DNA from: Palsa-504 sp963744005
Lineage (GTDB): Bacteria; Actinomycetota; Actinomycetes; Streptosporangiales; Streptosporangiaceae
DNA length: 64,000 bases
Direction of reading: 5' to 3'
NCBI GenBank assembly: GCA_963744005.1
Contig: CAVURU010000003.1
Span: 2,046,001 to 2,110,000, forward strand
Shown in pieces: positions 34,314 to 43,006 of the stretch. A program made the position numbers and the translations under genes. Each line of letters begins with the position of its first letter. The first letter of the stretch is position 1. Below the pieces are notes generated by a model. That model was not told the origin of the DNA. It saw only the letters and a program-made list of their open reading frames with translations, and ran no database searches.

Positions 34314-34723
34314 TCTACCTGCACTCCTCGGCCCTGGTCAAGCTGGCCGTCCGGGAACGCGAATCGGCGGAGCTGGCGCGCTGGCTGGCCGAGCGGGCCG
34401 GGCAGCCGCTGGTGTCCAGCGTGCTGCACCGGGCCGAGGTGCCGCGGGCGGTCTGGCGGTCCGAACCCGGCGCGCTGCCGCGGTGCTACCAGCTGATCAG
34501 GCGCATCGCCCGGGTGGCGCTGACGGCCGACGTGCTCGACACCTCGGCCACGCTGGCACCGCCGTCGCTGGGCACGGCGCGGGCCATCCACCTGGCCTCG
34601 GCGCTGGCGATCGGGCCGGAGCTGACCGCGTTCGTGGCCTACGACGAGGAACTGCTCGGCGCGGCCGGGCAGGCCGGGCTGCCGGTGGCCCGGCCCGGTC
34701 AGAAGGCGGGCGGCTCGGTGTAG
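34310..34723 (+). CDS. vapC: VapC-like PIN-domain toxin with altered active site
   Basis: 137-residue PIN-domain protein starting at GTG 34310. Active PIN toxins carry an Asp in the first strand (YLDTSALVKL) and another Asp before the AIH helix. Here the first strand reads IYLHSSALVKL and the later site reads LGTARAIHLASAL, so both acidic ligands are replaced (Asp to His, Asp to Arg). The Glu in HRAEVPRAVWR and the late Asp in VAYDEELL remain. An intact PIN fold with two missing ligands should not bind the metal pair normally. It overlaps the last 25 bp of the convergent mutase gene. Confidence 0.88.
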   Translation: MIYLHSSALVKLAVRERESAELARWLAERAGQPLVSSVLHRAEVPRAVWRSEPGALPRCYQLIRRIARVALTADVLDTSATLAPPSLGTARAIHLASALAIGPELTAFVAYDEELLGAAGQAGLPVARPGQKAGGSV

Positions 34724-36375
34724 GTGCCCCATTCGGCCCGCAGCGCGTCGCAGATCTCGCCCAGGGTGGCTTCGGCGCGGGCCGCGTCGAGCATCGGGGG
34801 GACCAGGTTGTCCTCGCCGCGCGCCGCGGCGACCAGCGCGGACAGGGCGGCGTCGACCGCGGCCTGATCACGGTCGGCGCGGCGGCGGGCCAGGACGGCC
34901 ACCTGCTCGCGCTCGACCTCGGGGCTGATGCGCAGGATCTCCAGGGGCTCGGCCACGGTGTCGGTGTGGTCGTTGACGCCGACGATCTTCTTCTCGCCCT
35001 TCTCCAGCTGCTGCTGGTAGGCGAAGGAGGCCTCGGCGATCTCGCCGGTGAACCAGCCGTTCTCGATGCCCTGCAGGATCCCGCCGGTCATCGTGCCGTC
35101 CGGGCTCAGGTCGCGGATCCGGGTGAAGATGGCCTCGGCTTCGGCCTCCATCCGGTCGGTGAGGGCCTCGACGTACCAGGAGCCGCCCAGCGGGTCGGCC
35201 ACGTTGACCACCCCGGTCTCGTCCATGATGACCTGCTGGGTGCGCAGCGCGGTCTCGGCGGCGGCCTCGCCGGGCAGGGCCAGGACCTCGTCCAGGGCGT
35301 TGGTGTGCAGCGAGTTGGTGCCGCCGAGCACGGCGGCCAGGGCCTCGATGGCGGTGCGGACCACGTTGTTGGCGGGCTGCTGGGCGGTCAGCGAGACGCC
35401 CGCCGTCTGGGTGTGGAAGCGCAGCCACTGGGCCCGCTCGGTGGTGGCCCCGTAGACGTCGCGCAGCCAGCGGGCCCAGATCCGCCGGGCGGCGCGGAAC
35501 TTGGCGATCTCCTCGAAGAAGTCGATGTGCGCGTCGAAGAAGAAGGACAGGCCGGGCGCGAACTTCTCGATGTCCAGCCCGCGGGCCAGGCCGAGCTCCA
35601 CGTAGCCGAACCCGTCGGCCAGGGTGAAGGCCAGCTCCTGCGCGGCGGTCGAGCCGGCCTCGCGGATGTGGTAGCCGGACACCGACAGCGGCTTGTACCG
35701 GGGCACGTTCGTGCCGCAGTACTCCATCAGGTCCCCGATCAGCCGCAGGTGCGGGAGCGGCGGGAAGAGCCACTCCTTCTGCGCGATGTACTCCTTGAAG
35801 ATGTCGGTCTGCAGGGTGCCGTCCAGCGCGGACAGGTCGGCGCCCTGGCGCTCGGCGGCGACCAGGTACATGCAGAACACGGGGACGGCCGGGCCGCTGA
35901 TGGTCATCGAGGTGGTGGTGCCGGCCAGCGGGATGCCCTCGAACAGCGCGTCCAGGTCGGCGGCGGAGTCAATGGCCACCCCGCAGTGGCCCACCTCGCC
36001 CAGCGAGCGCGGGTCGTCGGAGTCGCGGCCCATCAGGGTGGGCATGTCAAAGGCCACCGACAGCCCCGCTCCCCCGGCCCGCAGCAGCATCTTGTACCGC
36101 TCGTTGGTCTGCTGGGCGTTGCCGAAGCCGGAGAACTGGCGGATGGTCCAGGGCTTGCCGCGGTAGCCGGTGGCGTACAGGCCGCGGGTGAAGGGGTACT
36201 CCCCGGGCCAGCCGATCCGGTCCGGATCTGGGCCCGGGGCTGCGGCCGGGCCGGGCGGCGGGCCGTAGACCGGCTCGACCTCCAGCCCGGACAGCGTGGT
36301 GAAGTCCGCGTCCCGCTTGGCGGCTTGGTCGTACCGCTGCTGCCAGCGGCCGCGGCCCGCATCTGAATCGGCCAT
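34699..36375 (-). CDS. Acyl-CoA mutase large subunit (isobutyryl-/hydroxyisobutyryl-CoA mutase type)
   Basis: 558 residues starting at ATG 36375. GGAGG lies eight bases upstream and is embedded in an earlier ATG at 36390. The barrel is complete: LYATGYRGKPWTIRQFSGFG, AGLSVAFDMPTLMGRDSDDP, PLSVSGYHIREAGSTAAQEL, FFFDAHIDFFEEIAKFRAAR and LGGTNSLHTNALDEVLALPG. There is no B12-binding domain, so a separate small subunit is needed, and none is in the window. RQFSGFG, where methylmalonyl-CoA mutase has RQYAGFS, favours an isobutyryl- or hydroxyisobutyryl-type substrate. The mutase chaperone MeaB and a thiolase lie 3-6 kb away on the same strand. Confidence 0.92.
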   Translation of the reverse strand: MADSDAGRGRWQQRYDQAAKRDADFTTLSGLEVEPVYGPPPGPAAAPGPDPDRIGWPGEYPFTRGLYATGYRGKPWTIRQFSGFGNAQQTNERYKMLLRAGGAGLSVAFDMPTLMGRDSDDPRSLGEVGHCGVAIDSAADLDALFEGIPLAGTTTSMTISGPAVPVFCMYLVAAERQGADLSALDGTLQTDIFKEYIAQKEWLFPPLPHLRLIGDLMEYCGTNVPRYKPLSVSGYHIREAGSTAAQELAFTLADGFGYVELGLARGLDIEKFAPGLSFFFDAHIDFFEEIAKFRAARRIWARWLRDVYGATTERAQWLRFHTQTAGVSLTAQQPANNVVRTAIEALAAVLGGTNSLHTNALDEVLALPGEAAAETALRTQQVIMDETGVVNVADPLGGSWYVEALTDRMEAEAEAIFTRIRDLSPDGTMTGGILQGIENGWFTGEIAEASFAYQQQLEKGEKKIVGVNDHTDTVAEPLEILRISPEVEREQVAVLARRRADRDQAAVDAALSALVAAARGEDNLVPPMLDAARAEATLGEICDALRAEWGTYTEPPAF

Positions 36376-36390
36376 CGGTCCCGCCTCCAT

Positions 36391-36410
36391 TTAGTAGGAC
36401 GTCCTACTAA
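36391..36410. promoter_or_regulatory. 20-bp perfect palindrome upstream of the mutase gene
   Basis: TTAGTAGGAC (36391-36400) followed by its exact reverse complement GTCCTACTAA (36401-36410). It lies 15 bp before the mutase start at 36375 and overlaps the region where the transcript would begin. It is probably the binding site of a dimeric repressor. The MarR gene at 38538-39116 is a nearby candidate, by inference only. Confidence 0.65.
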
Positions 36411-36574
36411 TTCCGAGTGTAACCGCGCCGGAAAATTCTCCAACCACCTGAGCTTCTGAATCGTCTCTATTAGAAGTTGGCAGGTAGACCGCGGAAGCTC
36501 GGAGATAGTGGGAGACCTTGCCGTATCACACCGGCGTTCTGGACGACGCCCCGACGCGGATTGAGGGAGACCCG

Positions 36575-37070
36575 GTGGCCACGGCTTCCGATGTCGACAC
36601 CGACGCCGCCGAGGAGCTGTTCAGGACGGCCTATCCCAAGCTGGCCGGGTGGGTGCGGCGGCTGGTCGACGACGATGAGGTGGCGCACGAGATCGCGGCC
36701 GAGGCGTTCGTCCGGCTGCTGGCCCGGTGGACCAAGGTGGACAGCCCGCAACTCCTATCTCTACATGATCGCTACCAACCTGGTCCGGGACCACTGGCGG
36801 CGGGCCGAACGGGAACGGCGGGCCATGGCCAGCGTCACCGCGGGGGCGGCGCTGGACGGGGTGGCCAACCCGGCGGCGGACGCGGACGTACGGGACCTGA
36901 TCCAGTCGCTGCCCGCCCGGCTTCGGGACCCGTTCCTGCTGCACTACTACGGCGGCTTCCCGCTCAAGGAGGTCGCCACCCTGCTGCACCGGCCCGAGGG
37001 CACGATCAAGGCCGACCTGTTCGCGGCCCGGGCCAAGCTGCGCCACGCGCTGGGAGACCGTGATGGCTGA
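36575..37070 (+). CDS. ECF sigma factor (SigE-like), one indel at about 36750
   Basis: Short ECF sigma factor of about 165 residues. GTG 36575 has GAGGGA six bases upstream. Region 2 reads ELFRTAYPKLAGWVRRLVDD, then DEVAHEIAAEAFVRLLARW. After KVDSP the frame is lost and resumes as SYLYMIATNLVRDHWRRAER, and region 4 follows as FLLHYYGGFPLKEVATLLHR, then EGTIKADLFAARAKLRHALG. The conserved SYLYMIATN...RDHWRR block confirms the continuation, so about one base is missing or extra near 36750. The stop overlaps the start of the next gene at 37063. Confidence 0.86.
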
Positions 37071-38484
37071 CCGGCGCGACGACCTGGACTCCTGGCTGGA
37101 CGGGCGGATCGAGCCGCTGCCCCCGCCGCCGGGCACCTTCGACCTGATCAAGAGGCGGGCCCGGCGGCGCAAGTACCGCCGGCTGGCCGTCAGCGCGGGA
37201 GCGGCGGCGGTCATCGTGGCCGCGGCGGTCACCGTGCCTGCAGGTGGTCAGCCTGCCGGTGACCAGCCCGACCACCGCGACCGGCGCGGCGAACGGCCAC
37301 TCGTCCGCGGCTGATGCGGCCGGCCCGCAGCGGGCCTCCTCGGCCCTGCAGTCGGCGGCCGCCTCGGCCGCGGGGCCGGCCGCCGGGCGGCCGGCCCCGG
37401 TGCCGCCCGGCTTCCGGCCCACGTCGGCCACCTTCGTCGGCAGCGATACCGGCTGGGTGATCGGGCAGGCCGGGCACGCCCGGTCACTGCGCCACCAGGT
37501 ACTGCACGTCGGTGGCGCGCACCGACGACGGCGGGAAGACCTGGAGCGGGGTCCCGGCGCCGCTGACCGGAGCGCCGGACGGGGCGACCGGGGTGAGCCA
37601 GATCCGGTTCCTGAACGACGCGGACGGATGGGCGTTCGGCCCGGAGCTGTACGCGACCCACGACGGCGGCCGCAGCTGGACCCGGGTGGGCACCGGCGGG
37701 CTGCGGGTCACGCAGGTCGAGACGGTGGGCAACCGCGCGTTCGGCCTGTTCGCGTCCTGCACCGGGAGCGGGCCGGCGTACGCCGGGCAGTGCACGAGCT
37801 ACACCTTGTATTCCAGCCCGGCCGCGGCCGATGACTGGGCGCCGGTGGGCAGCGCGACATCCGGGCTGACGGCTCAGGGGGCTCAGGGGGCTCAGGCCGC
37901 TCCGGCGCCGGGGGTCTCCGGGACCGCCTCGCTGGTGCTGACGGGCAGCCGCGGCTACCTGCTGGCGCCGGACGGGACGCTGTACGCCGGGCCGGCCGGC
38001 GACGGAGCCTGGGCCCAGGTCAAGGCGATCCCGTGCCCGGTCGGCCCGCCGCTGGCCGACGGCCAGCCCACCGGGGCGCTGCTGGCCGCCTCGACGGCGG
38101 AGGACCTGGTCCTGACCTGCGCGTCGTCCAGCGCGCCGGGCTCAGCGCAGGCCAAGCACGTCTACGTCTCGGCCGCCGGCGGGACGTCCTGGCAGAGCGC
38201 GGGCCCCGCGCCGTCGCTGGGCCTGGCCACCTCGCTGGCGGCCAGCCCGGACGGCGCGTTCGTGCTGGCCACCGGCCGGGGTCTCGACCTGCGGCCGGCC
38301 GGGAAGCACGACCTGGCGGGCCGCCCAGCTGGACGCGGCGAGCCCGAAGGGCGGATTCGGCTACGTGGGCATGACGACCGATACCCGCGGCATCGCGCTG
38401 CCCGCGGACCCGGCCGCGGGCACGGTGTGGCTCACCGGGGACGGCGGGCGGAGCTGGCGGCCGGTCACGGTGAGCGGCCGGTAA
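37063..38484 (+). CDS. Membrane-anchored Ycf48/BNR-like beta-propeller protein, three frame breaks
   Basis: Partner gene of the ECF sigma factor. ATG 37063 reads DDLDSWLDGRIEPLPPPPGT, then a juxtamembrane basic stretch IKRRARRRKYRRLAVSAGAA and one transmembrane helix AAVIVAAAVTVP. An Ala/Ser-rich linker follows, then BNR-type propeller blades with Asp-box-like motifs (TDDGGKTWSGVP, THDGGRSWTRVG, GDGGRSWRPVTV). Frames change at about 37245, 37475 and 38315. Joined, the protein is about 470 residues. The N-terminal cytoplasmic part may be a sigma-binding segment, the remainder extracytoplasmic. A sensor role is inferred from the neighbour. Confidence 0.75.
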
Positions 38485-38537
38485 GGCCCGCGCACGGTGA
38501 GCGGCCGGCCAGGCCCGCGCGGGGCCGGGCGAGCCGG

Positions 38538-39116
38538 TTAGGCCAGCCCGGGCGGCTGAGGGGCCTCGGCGATCTCAGGCATCTCGGGGATCTCAGGCAT
38601 CTCGGGGATCTCGGGGATGAAATCGCCGTTGGCCAGCCGCAGGCCGCGCAGCAGGTCGAAGATCTCCTTCAGCTCGCCCGGCTCGTAGCCGCCCAGCATG
38701 AACTCGGCGTTCATCAGGTCCCGGGTGGCCACGCTTGACCACGGCGCGGCCGCCGGCGGTGATCTCAGCCAGGCGGCCGCGGCCGTCGGCCGGGTTGGGG
38801 CGGCGGAGGACCAGGCCCTGGCGTTCCAGGCGGCTGATGATGTTGGTGACGCTGGTCGGGTGGACCATGAGCCGCTCGCCGATCACGCCCAGGGGCAGCG
38901 CGCCGCGGCGGCTGAAGGTGAGCAGGACCAGGGCCTCGTAGCGGGCGAAGGTCAGGTCATGCGGCTGAGCAGCGCGTCGAGCTGGCCCAGCAGGATCTGC
39001 TGGGCGCGCATGATCGAGGTGACGGCGGCCATGGCCGACGACGTGCCGAACCGCGTCTCCCAGATACTGGCCGCGCGGTCGATAGGGTCGAACGGCAGCT
39101 CAAGCGGCTTACCCAC
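38538..39116 (-). CDS. MarR-family regulator with two frame breaks
   Basis: GTG 39116 reads GKPLELPFDPIDRAASIWET, RFGTSSAMAAVTSIMRAQQI and LLGQLDALLSR. Removing one deletion near 38958 gives DLTFARYEALVLLTFSRRGA, then IGERLMVHPTSVTNIISRLE with RQGLVLRRPNPADGRGRLAE, a standard MarR winged helix. A second break near 38730 leads into ATRDLMNAEFMLGGYEPGEL and ends with a Pro/Glu/Met-rich tail (PEIPEMPEIPEMPEIAEA). About 192 residues if frames are joined. It sits 24 bp upstream of the meaB stop on the same strand and may control the mutase genes. Confidence 0.78.
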
Positions 39117-39140
39117 AGCTCTACGGTAATTGCTTCGCGA

Positions 39141-40097
39141 TCAGGCCCGCGGCCGGGCCAGGATCTGGTCGGCGGCCTGGAACGGGTCGAGGGTGCCGGC
39201 CGCGACGCGCGCGGCCAGCTCGTCGACCTCGCCCGCGGCCAGGGTGTCCCGCAGCGCGGCGAAGGCCAGGGCGGTGATCTCCTCCCGGGCCCGGGCCTGG
39301 CGCCGGCGGCCCAGGGCCCCGGTCGAGGTCAGCCAGTCCCAGTGCGCGCCCAGCCGGGTGACCAGCTCGGCGACGCCCTCGTCCCGCGGGCCCTGGGTGG
39401 CCGTGGCAGCGATGATGGGCGGCTTCCAGGCCGCCGGGCCGCGCTCGCCCAGGGCGATCATGTTGCGCAGGTCCCGGACCACGACCTGGGCGTCGGGCTT
39501 GTCGGCCTTGTTGACCACGAACAGGTCGGCCACCTCCAGGATGCCGGCCTTGGCCGCCTGGACAGCGTCGCCCATGCCCGGGGCGAGCAGCACCACCACG
39601 GAGTCGGCCAGCGAGGCGACCGCGACCTCGGCCTGCCCGACCCCCACCGTCTCCACGATGATCAGCTCGAAGCCGGCCGCGTCCAGGATCCGGATGGCCT
39701 GCGGGGTGGCGGCGGACAGGCCGCCGAGGTGGCCGCGGCTGGCCATCGACCTGATGAACACCTGGTCGTCGGTGGCGTGCTCCTGCATCCGGATCCGGTC
39801 GCCGAGCAGGGCGCCGCCGGTGAACGGCGAGGTCGGGTCCACGGCCAGCACCGCGACCCGGTGGCCCGCGGCCCGGAACGCGCCGACCAGCGCGCCGGTC
39901 ATGGTCGACTTGCCCACCCCGGGTGCGCCGGTGAGCCCGATGATCCGGGCCTGGCCGGTCAGCGGCAGCAGGTCCTTGATGACCGAACGGATCCGGGGTG
40001 AACCGTCCTCGGCCAGCGACAGGAGCCGTCCCAGGGCGCGGGCGTCGCCCGCCCGGGCCCGGTCGAGCTCGCTGGCGCCCGGCGCGGCGTCAGCCAC
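39141..40097 (-). CDS. meaB: Methylmalonyl-CoA mutase-associated GTPase MeaB
   Basis: 318-residue GTPase that loads and protects the B12 cofactor of acyl-CoA mutases. Walker A GAPGVGKST (57-65), IVETVGVGQAE (switch III-like loop), the specificity motif NKADK and the C-terminal dimerisation arm FAALRDTLAAGEVDELAARV are present. The GTG start at 40097 is 8 bp after the thiolase stop. It lies 3 kb upstream of the mutase large-subunit gene on the same strand, consistent with serving that enzyme. Confidence 0.94.
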   Translation of the reverse strand: MADAAPGASELDRARAGDARALGRLLSLAEDGSPRIRSVIKDLLPLTGQARIIGLTGAPGVGKSTMTGALVGAFRAAGHRVAVLAVDPTSPFTGGALLGDRIRMQEHATDDQVFIRSMASRGHLGGLSAATPQAIRILDAAGFELIIVETVGVGQAEVAVASLADSVVVLLAPGMGDAVQAAKAGILEVADLFVVNKADKPDAQVVVRDLRNMIALGERGPAAWKPPIIAATATQGPRDEGVAELVTRLGAHWDWLTSTGALGRRRQARAREEITALAFAALRDTLAAGEVDELAARVAAGTLDPFQAADQILARPRA

Positions 40098-40105
40098 GGA
40101 TCGGG

Positions 40106-41299
40106 TCAGCCACGAACTCGGAACAGAAGGGCCTCGCCCTGGCCGCCCCCGCCGCACAGGGCGGCGGCGCCGAGGCCGCCGCCGCGGCGGTTCAGCTCGG
40201 TGCACAGGTGCAGGGCGATCCGGGCGCCGGAGGCGCCGATCGGGTGGCCGATGGCGATCGCGCCGCCGTTGACGTTCACGATGTCGCGGCGCACGCCGAG
40301 ATCGCGCATGGATTGGACGGCGACGGCGGCGAAGGCCTCGTTGATCTCGATCAGGTCGAGGTCGGCGACGGCGAGGCCAGCCTTGGTGACGGCCTGCCGG
40401 ATGGCGTTGGACGGCTGGGAAGGCAGCGAGTTGTCCGGGCCGGCCACGTTGCCGTGCGCCCCGATCTCGGCTAGCACCGGGCAGCCGAGTCGCTCGGCGG
40501 CCTGGGCCGAGGCGACTACGACGGCCGCGGCGCCGTCGGAGATCTGCGAGGCCGTGCCGGCCGTGATGGTGCCGTCGGCGGTGAAGGCGGGCCGGAGCTT
40601 GGCCAGGGCCTCGGCGGTGGTGCCGGGACGGATGCCCTCGTCCTGGGTCACGGCCAGCTGCTCGCCGCCCTTGGCCGCCACCATGACCGGGACGATCTCG
40701 TCGGCGAACAGGCCGTTCTTGGCTGCGGCCGCGGCGCGCTGGTGGGAGGCGGCCGCGAACTCGTCCTGCTCCTCGCGGCTGAGCCCGAGCCCCCGCACCG
40801 CGCGGTCGGTGGACTCGCCCATGGACAGGTGGTCGAACGCGTCGGTCAGGCCGTCCAGGGCCATCGAGTCCTCCAGGCGGGCCGGCCCGTACCTGAAACC
40901 GGACCGGGACCCGAGGAGCAGGTGCGGGGCCTGGGTCATGGACTCCATCCCGCCGGCCACGATGACGTCGTACTCGCCCAGGGTGATGAGCTGGGCGGCC
41001 AGGGCGATGGCGTCCAGCCCGGACAGGCAGACCTTGTTGACGGTCAGGGCCGGGACGTCCATGCCGATGCCCGCCGCGACGGCGGCCTGGCGGGCGGTGA
41101 TCTGCCCGGCCCCGGCCTGGAGCACGTGCCCCATGATCACGTACTGGACCTGGCCGGGACCGACCCCGGCCCGGCTCAGCGCTCCCGCGATGGCGACGCC
41201 GCCGAGCTCGGTGGCAGGCTTGCTGGCCAGGGAGCCGAGCAGGCGGCCAACCGGCGTCCGCGCGCCGCCGATGATGACCGGCTGGCGTGGTTCGCTCAT
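40106..41299 (-). CDS. Acetyl-CoA C-acetyltransferase (thiolase)
   Basis: 397-residue thiolase. It shows the active Cys in NKVCLSGLDAIALAAQLITL, the C-terminal base GHPIGASGARIALHL and the closing CGGGGQGEALLF with the second Cys. The start ATG 41299 reads MSEPRQPVIIGGARTPVGRL. The thiolase condenses two acetyl-CoA or cleaves acetoacetyl-CoA, and so fits with the mutase and MeaB in short-chain acyl-CoA metabolism. Its stop is 8 bp from the meaB start, so a transcript thiolase-meaB is likely. Confidence 0.94.
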   Translation of the reverse strand: MSEPRQPVIIGGARTPVGRLLGSLASKPATELGGVAIAGALSRAGVGPGQVQYVIMGHVLQAGAGQITARQAAVAAGIGMDVPALTVNKVCLSGLDAIALAAQLITLGEYDVIVAGGMESMTQAPHLLLGSRSGFRYGPARLEDSMALDGLTDAFDHLSMGESTDRAVRGLGLSREEQDEFAAASHQRAAAAAKNGLFADEIVPVMVAAKGGEQLAVTQDEGIRPGTTAEALAKLRPAFTADGTITAGTASQISDGAAAVVVASAQAAERLGCPVLAEIGAHGNVAGPDNSLPSQPSNAIRQAVTKAGLAVADLDLIEINEAFAAVAVQSMRDLGVRRDIVNVNGGAIAIGHPIGASGARIALHLCTELNRRGGGLGAAALCGGGGQGEALLFRVRG

Positions 41300-41524
41300 G
41301 CCCTCCACGATACCCGCCGGCCCCTTGCCGGCGCCCCGGGCGAACCGCTCACATCGGGGCAACAGGGATTTAACGGAGGTCTTAGGATAGAGAACTCCGA
41401 ACGACCCTCCGACCTACCCGAGTAAGAGTAGTCTGCCTGTCACCGGCCGAGAGTCACACCCCGTATGGTGACACCCGCCGATAAATCCCCTCCGCAGCTA
41501 TCACGTCTAGCAGGATTAGGCCAT

Positions 41525-42955
41525 ATGCAATCGGACATTGACGCCCAGCTGACCAACTTCTTCGAAGAGGCCCCGCCGCGCGAGTTCGCCACCGTCATGC
41601 GGGGTTACGACCGTCATCAGGTCGACGAGCACATCCGGACGATTGAAGCGGAAGTCCGCACGCACCGCGAGCAGACCCAGGGCTTGAAGCAGGAGCTGTC
41701 CGACGCTCACCGGCAGATCCAGGAGCAGGAGCGCCCCACCTATTCCGGTCTGGGCGCCCGCATTGAGCAGTTGCTCCGGCTGGCCGAGGAGCAGGCCACC
41801 GAGCTGGTCCAGGCGGCACGGTCGGAGGCCAACGAGATCAAGGCCGCGGCCAAGGTTGACGCGGCCGAGCTGCGCGCGGCGGCCGAGAACGAGGGCGCCG
41901 AGCTGCGGGCCAACGCCAAGCGTGAGACCGACGACCTGCGCGGCGCGGCGGAGCGTGAGGCGGACTCGATCAGGACGACCGCCCGGCGTGAAGCGGACGA
42001 GCTGACCAACACCACCGAGCGCGAGGCGGCCAAGCTGCGCGCCACGGCTGACCATGAGGTGGCGGAGAAGCGGGCGGCGGCCGAGCGGGACATCGCCAAG
42101 CTGCGGACCAGCACCGAGCGTGAGGTGGCCCAGCTCAAGGCCACGGCCAAGCGCGAGCGGGACGAGATCCTCACCACCTCCAAGCGGCAGGCTGACGAGA
42201 TGCGCAGCCAGGCCCAGCGGATCCTGGAGGAGAGCGAGGCTCAGCGGGCCCAGGCCGAGGCCGAGTTCGAGATCCAGCTCGCGTCGCGCCGCGAGGAAGC
42301 CGAGCGGCAGGAGGCCGAGCGGCTCGCCGCGGCCCAGTCCGCCACGCAGAAGCTGGTCTCCGAAGCCGAGCAGCGGGCCTCGACGGCCGAGCAGCGGGCG
42401 ACCAAGGCCTCGGCGCAGGCCGACCAGACCCGGCGCGACGCCGACCAGCACGCCCGGCAGCTGGTCAGCAACGCCAAGAAGAACGCCGACCAGCTGGTCG
42501 GCCAGGCCAAGGCCCAGGCGGACCAGCTGCTGGCCGAGGTCAAGTCGGACGCCGAGCGCCGCCGGGCCGCGGCCCAGCGCGAGGTGGACGAGCTGACCCG
42601 GCAGAAGGACAGCATCGCCAGCCACCTGGCTCAGGTGCGCCAGCTGCTCGGCGGGCAGCTGCCGGGCGCGGACATGGCCGCGGCGGCTGCGGCCGCCGCG
42701 GCGCCGGCCCCGGCAGCCAAGCCGGCCATCGCGGCCGACCCCGCTCCGGCGGGCCAGGGCGGCCCGCGCAACGGCTCGGGAGCTCCCGCCAGCCAGTCGG
42801 CCACCGGCCCGGCGCCCGCCGCGCCGACCACCCAGGTGGCCGCGCAGGGCGGGCGGACGACCGCCCCGGGCGGCGGCACGGCGACGGCCACCGCCACGGC
42901 CAACGGCAAGGGCGGCAGCGGCAAGGAAGATGAAGAAGACTGGTGGACCGAGTAG
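41525..42955 (+). CDS. Scy/FilP-like DivIVA-family coiled-coil polarity protein
   Basis: 476 residues from ATG 41525 (MQSDIDAQLTNFFEEAPPRE). The first 80 residues are DivIVA-like (FATVMRGYDRHQVDEHIRTI). They are followed by about 290 residues of uninterrupted heptad and hendecad-type coiled coil (e.g. ERDIAKLRTSTEREVAQLKA) and a disordered Ala/Pro/Gly/Thr tail ending EDEEDWWTE. A 41465 ATG lies further upstream but has no ribosome site. In Streptomyces such proteins scaffold hyphal-tip growth with DivIVA. The terminal acidic/Trp motif is a conserved cap of this family. The gene ends at a strong palindromic terminator. Confidence 0.88.
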   Translation: MQSDIDAQLTNFFEEAPPREFATVMRGYDRHQVDEHIRTIEAEVRTHREQTQGLKQELSDAHRQIQEQERPTYSGLGARIEQLLRLAEEQATELVQAARSEANEIKAAAKVDAAELRAAAENEGAELRANAKRETDDLRGAAEREADSIRTTARREADELTNTTEREAAKLRATADHEVAEKRAAAERDIAKLRTSTEREVAQLKATAKRERDEILTTSKRQADEMRSQAQRILEESEAQRAQAEAEFEIQLASRREEAERQEAERLAAAQSATQKLVSEAEQRASTAEQRATKASAQADQTRRDADQHARQLVSNAKKNADQLVGQAKAQADQLLAEVKSDAERRRAAAQREVDELTRQKDSIASHLAQVRQLLGGQLPGADMAAAAAAAAAPAPAAKPAIAADPAPAGQGGPRNGSGAPASQSATGPAPAAPTTQVAAQGGRTTAPGGGTATATATANGKGGSGKEDEEDWWTE

Positions 42956-42976
42956 CCACCGAGTCGCGCTTAACGG

Positions 42977-43006
42977 CGAAGCGCCGGCCAGCTGGCCGGC
43001 GCTTCG
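42977..43006. terminator. 30-bp perfect palindrome, bidirectional terminator
   Basis: CGAAGCGCCGGCCAG (42977-42991) is followed by its exact reverse complement (42992-43006). It lies between the Scy-like gene (stop 42955, plus strand) and the phosphoesterase gene (stop at 43007, minus strand). The hairpin has no loop beyond the centre and no T-run, so it resembles the U-tract-less terminators of actinobacteria. It can serve both convergent transcripts. Confidence 0.8.

Noticed and set aside
32768..34723. One 651-residue protein running through oxidoreductase, repeat, antitoxin and toxin
   Set aside because: The long frame arises only from the two 14-bp units. The antitoxin and toxin have their own starts, an overlap and conserved domains.
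41465..41524. Earlier start (ATG 41465) for the Scy-like protein
   Set aside because: No ribosome site and no similarity of the extra residues to the family; ATG 41525 begins at the conserved N-terminus.
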